A stretch of 64,000 nucleotides of DNA from Sinorhizobium fredii USDA 257 (GTDB taxonomy: Bacteria > Pseudomonadota > Alphaproteobacteria > Rhizobiales > Rhizobiaceae). The notes beneath the pieces were generated by a model. The model was not told where the DNA came from, did no database searches, and saw nothing but the letters and a program-made list of their open reading frames with translations. The stretch spans positions 62,001-126,000 of the forward strand of contig NT_187163.1 of NCBI RefSeq assembly GCF_000265205.3, in the 5' to 3' direction. This document shows, in pieces, positions 61,768 through 64,000 of the stretch; within the stretch, counting starts at the first letter, position 1; every line of letters begins with the position of its first letter. Both the position numbers and the translations under genes were made by a program.

Positions 61768-64000
61768 TTGACTAGAAGCCGAGTTTTCGAGCCGTTTTGG
61801 CAAGGAGAAGCGCTGGGCAAGCGCCTTCTCCTTGCCGTCATCGCTGTAGCCTTGCTCTCCGGCACAGTCGCCTGGCTCGCGGACCGGCCCGATCTCAGCG
61901 CCTCGTCCTGGGCTGCCGGCACCGCGGTCATCCTTGCGAGCCTCCTTACCGAGATCGCGATCAGTCTCGGAAGGAAGGAATTCGGGCTGGATCTCATCGC
62001 AGCGCTGGCGATGGGCGGCGCCCTTCTTCTCGGCGAATACCTGACCGGCAGCATCGTCGCACTGATGTACACGGGTGGACAGGCGCTCGAGGATTTTGCT
62101 CAAAGGCGCGCACGCCGAGAACTGACGGCGCTACTCAATCGGGTACCGCGCATCGCCGCTCGCTACGCGGATGGGCAGTTGCAGGAGGTTTCCGTCGAAG
62201 AGTTGAAACCTGGCGACCGGATCCTGGTGCGCCGTGGCGAAGTCGTGCCGGTCGATGGAAACGTGATGGATGGCGTCGCCGTTCTGGACGAGGCGGCCTT
62301 GACGGGCGAAGCCCTGCCGGTCCGCCGCCGATCCGGCGAGCCGGTGACGAGCGGCACGACGAACGCTGGCGACGCCTTCGAAATGCTCGCCGCGAATTCG
62401 GCGAGCGATAGTACCTATGCGGCAATTGTCAGGCTGGTGGAGGAGGCAAGAGCCGCGAAGGCGCCGATGGTTCGGCTTGCCGACCGCTACGCGCTGGTGT
62501 TTCTCACGATCACGCTCCTTCTCGCCGGCGGCGCCTGGGCCGAGAGTGGCGAAGCGATCCGGGCGCTCGCGGTCCTGGTCGTTGCGACACCGTGCCCTCT
62601 CATTCTCGCGGTCCCGGTGGCGATTGTCTCCGGTGTCTCCCGCTGCGCCGCCAAAGGCGTGCTCGTGAAGGGCGGCGGCGCGCTCGAGATGCTTGCGCGC
62701 GTGAAGACGGTGATCCTCGACAAAACCGGGACAATTACCGATGGCCGGGCCCGTCTTATCGAGGTCAAGTCCCGCACCGATCTCGACCCTTTGGAAGTGC
62801 TGCGTCTGGCCGCATCGCTGGATCAGGGCTCGCACCACGTCATCGCCCGCGCGCTGGTCGCAGCCGCAAGAGAGCGGGGATTGCGGCTGGCCGCACCATC
62901 TGGATCCCGTGAAGAGGCGGGCTCCGGCGTGACCGGCTGCATCGACCGCCACGAGATCGCGGTAGGCGGCTGGGATTTCGTCAGCGCCAGGATCGAGGAG
63001 ACCGCCTTCTCGCGAGACATCCGGGAGTGGATCAGGAGGGATGGCACCGTTTCGGTTCTCGCCGCGAAGGACGGAACTCTGGCGGGGGCGTTTCTGCTTG
63101 CGGACGAGGTCAGACCGGAGGCCGGCAGCGTGCTGAGGCGATTGCGCGAGGCCGGCGTCGATCGGATCGTGCTTGCGACCGGGGATCGCACCGAGCTCGC
63201 GGAAAGCCTTCAGTCCTTCCTCGGGTTGGACAGCGTTGTCGCCGAATTGAAGCCGGAGGACAAAACTCGGATTGTGGAAGCGGAAAGATCGGCAGGACCG
63301 GTGATGATGGTGGGCGATGGCGTCAACGATGCGCCGGCTCTCGCAGCCGCCGATGTTGGGGTGGCTATGGGCGCGCGCGGGGCGGCTGCCTCCTCGGAAG
63401 CGGCGGACGTCGTGATCCTGGTGGACAGGCTCGATCGCCTCGTCAGCGCCATCAGCATCGCGCACCGGTCACGCAGCATAGCCCTCCAGAGCGTCTATAT
63501 GGGCATGGGCCTGTCCGTCGCTGGCATGTTTGCGGCTGCCTTCGGCTACCTGACACCGGTTCAGGGTGCACTGCTGCAAGAAGCGATCGACGTCGTCGCC
63601 ATCTTGAACGCGCTGCGCGCTCTTGGAAACCCTAAGCGCGGCTGGCGGAAAACAACACAATTACCGCACGCGGAGCTCATACAGCTCGAAGCCGAGCATC
63701 GTGCCCTGATGGACGTGGTGGACGAGCTACGCCATACGACCGAACGCATTCAGAATCTGCCGAAAACGGAAGTCCGTAAGGAGCTTGCGGACCTGGACGC
63801 CCTGCTCCGTCGACGTCTTCTGCCGCACGAGCGGCAGGACGACGAGGAACTCTATCCGAGACTGCGCAGTCGGGCGGCCACGCCGGATGCCCTTGCCGGC
63901 ATGAGTAGGGCTCACATGGAGATTCAGCGTCAGGTCCACAGCCTGACCTCCCTTCGAAAGGCCCTCGGCGCGCACGGGCCGAGCCCGGCGCAGCGCTACG
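61768..64000 (+). CDS. nia: P1B-5 metal-transporting ATPase with C-terminal hemerythrin-like domain (Nia-like), 3' end outside window
   Basis: 744 codons from a TTG (GGAGAG upstream) to the right edge, frame open. No N-terminal metal-binding domain. TGEALPV actuator loop, TM4 metal motif ATPCPLI (Thr274-Pro-Cys276-Pro), phosphorylation motif LDKTGTI with Asp318, SHH in place of the usual HP signature, and GDGVNDAPALAAAD. The C-terminal 110 residues carry hemerythrin-type histidines: EHRALMDVVDELRH, LPHERQDDEELYPRL and RAHMEI. TPC plus a hemerythrin tail is the P1B-5 arrangement of S. meliloti Nia, which exports nickel and iron in nodules. The few remaining residues are outside. Confidence 0.92.
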   Translation, partial: MTRSRVFEPFWQGEALGKRLLLAVIAVALLSGTVAWLADRPDLSASSWAAGTAVILASLLTEIAISLGRKEFGLDLIAALAMGGALLLGEYLTGSIVALMYTGGQALEDFAQRRARRELTALLNRVPRIAARYADGQLQEVSVEELKPGDRILVRRGEVVPVDGNVMDGVAVLDEAALTGEALPVRRRSGEPVTSGTTNAGDAFEMLAANSASDSTYAAIVRLVEEARAAKAPMVRLADRYALVFLTITLLLAGGAWAESGEAIRALAVLVVATPCPLILAVPVAIVSGVSRCAAKGVLVKGGGALEMLARVKTVILDKTGTITDGRARLIEVKSRTDLDPLEVLRLAASLDQGSHHVIARALVAAARERGLRLAAPSGSREEAGSGVTGCIDRHEIAVGGWDFVSARIEETAFSRDIREWIRRDGTVSVLAAKDGTLAGAFLLADEVRPEAGSVLRRLREAGVDRIVLATGDRTELAESLQSFLGLDSVVAELKPEDKTRIVEAERSAGPVMMVGDGVNDAPALAAADVGVAMGARGAAASSEAADVVILVDRLDRLVSAISIAHRSRSIALQSVYMGMGLSVAGMFAAAFGYLTPVQGALLQEAIDVVAILNALRALGNPKRGWRKTTQLPHAELIQLEAEHRALMDVVDELRHTTERIQNLPKTEVRKELADLDALLRRRLLPHERQDDEELYPRLRSRAATPDALAGMSRAHMEIQRQVHSLTSLRKALGAHGPSPAQRY

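Noticed and set aside
62131..63465. 444-codon leftward open frame
   Set aside because: Antisense of the Nia-like ATPase; rich in His/Arg/Asp as expected for such shadows.
1..64000. CRISPR arrays, tRNA or rRNA genes
   Set aside because: No regularly spaced direct repeats, no cloverleaf-like or rRNA-like stretches were recognised on reading; short ncRNAs cannot be excluded.

Overview
The window looks like part of an accessory replicon (symbiotic plasmid or chromid) of a Rhizobiaceae member, most likely Sinorhizobium/Ensifer; genus and replicon are inferred. The grounds are a cyclic beta-1,2-glucan synthase homologue, a FixL-type haem-PAS hybrid kinase beside a FixK-like regulator, a P1B-5 metal ATPase with a C-terminal hemerythrin-like domain (the S. 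meliloti Nia type), RIME-like intergenic repeats, high GC, and many FixK/FNR sites of the form TTGA-N6-TCAA. I saw no tRNA, rRNA or CRISPR array.

The unifying theme is a low-oxygen stress and survival island. I found sixteen exact TTGA-N6-TCAA palindromes and one near-match between genes or at gene ends, most lying 50-90 bp upstream of a plausible start codon. They precede a PLP decarboxylase, a CBS-BON/PfkB/sulfonate-type ABC operon, four of the five universal stress protein (USP) genes or operons, GroEL plus an F1-ATPase zeta-inhibitor paralogue, PEP synthase, Hsp20, a DegP/HtrA protease, an MBL-fold RNA nuclease, an ornithine carbamoyltransferase relative, an NDP-forming acyl-CoA synthetase/acetyltransferase, P-type ATPases, an FMN split-barrel protein and CysQ. 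The probable local controllers are at 41574-45090: an OmpR-type regulator, a Crp/FixK regulator, and the haem-PAS hybrid kinase.

Layout. 1-8.8 kb: leftward USP gene coupled to a very large glucan synthase (3' end outside the window), with two small genes upstream. 8.9-13.1 kb: frameshifted Orn/Lys/Arg decarboxylase, two FixK boxes, a small ORF and a ZIP-like transporter. 13.3-15.7 kb: decayed IS66 element. 15.8-20.1 kb: tightly coupled leftward operon CBS-BON, pfkB, substrate-binding protein, ATPase, permease. 20.3-25.7 kb: small gene, prs, kinase-like gene, USP, then rightward groEL and zeta inhibitor. 25.7-29.2 kb: frameshifted PEP synthase divergent from a truncated glucokinase. 29.4-35.7 kb: hsp20, USP, host-attachment protein and an ABC export system. 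35.8-40.6 kb: DegP, membrane protein, MBL nuclease and OTC-like gene. 41-45 kb: regulators. 45-56.7 kb: MgtA-type ATPase, acyl-CoA synthetase/GNAT, a duplicated USP pair, FMN protein, BON protein and P2A ATPase. 56.7-64 kb: APH-like/AAA kinase, cysQ, MgtC-DUF4010 protein, DUF1275 protein and the Nia-like ATPase (3' end outside the window).

Several genes are broken by one-base indels (decarboxylase, PEP synthase, IS66 genes) or rearranged (glucokinase). Either this island is decaying or the sequence carries some indel errors; resequencing those sites would separate the two. As a whole the genes suggest a programme for limiting ATP hydrolysis, protecting proteins, handling cations and running fermentative or arginine-linked metabolism at low oxygen. 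That reading is inference from context.
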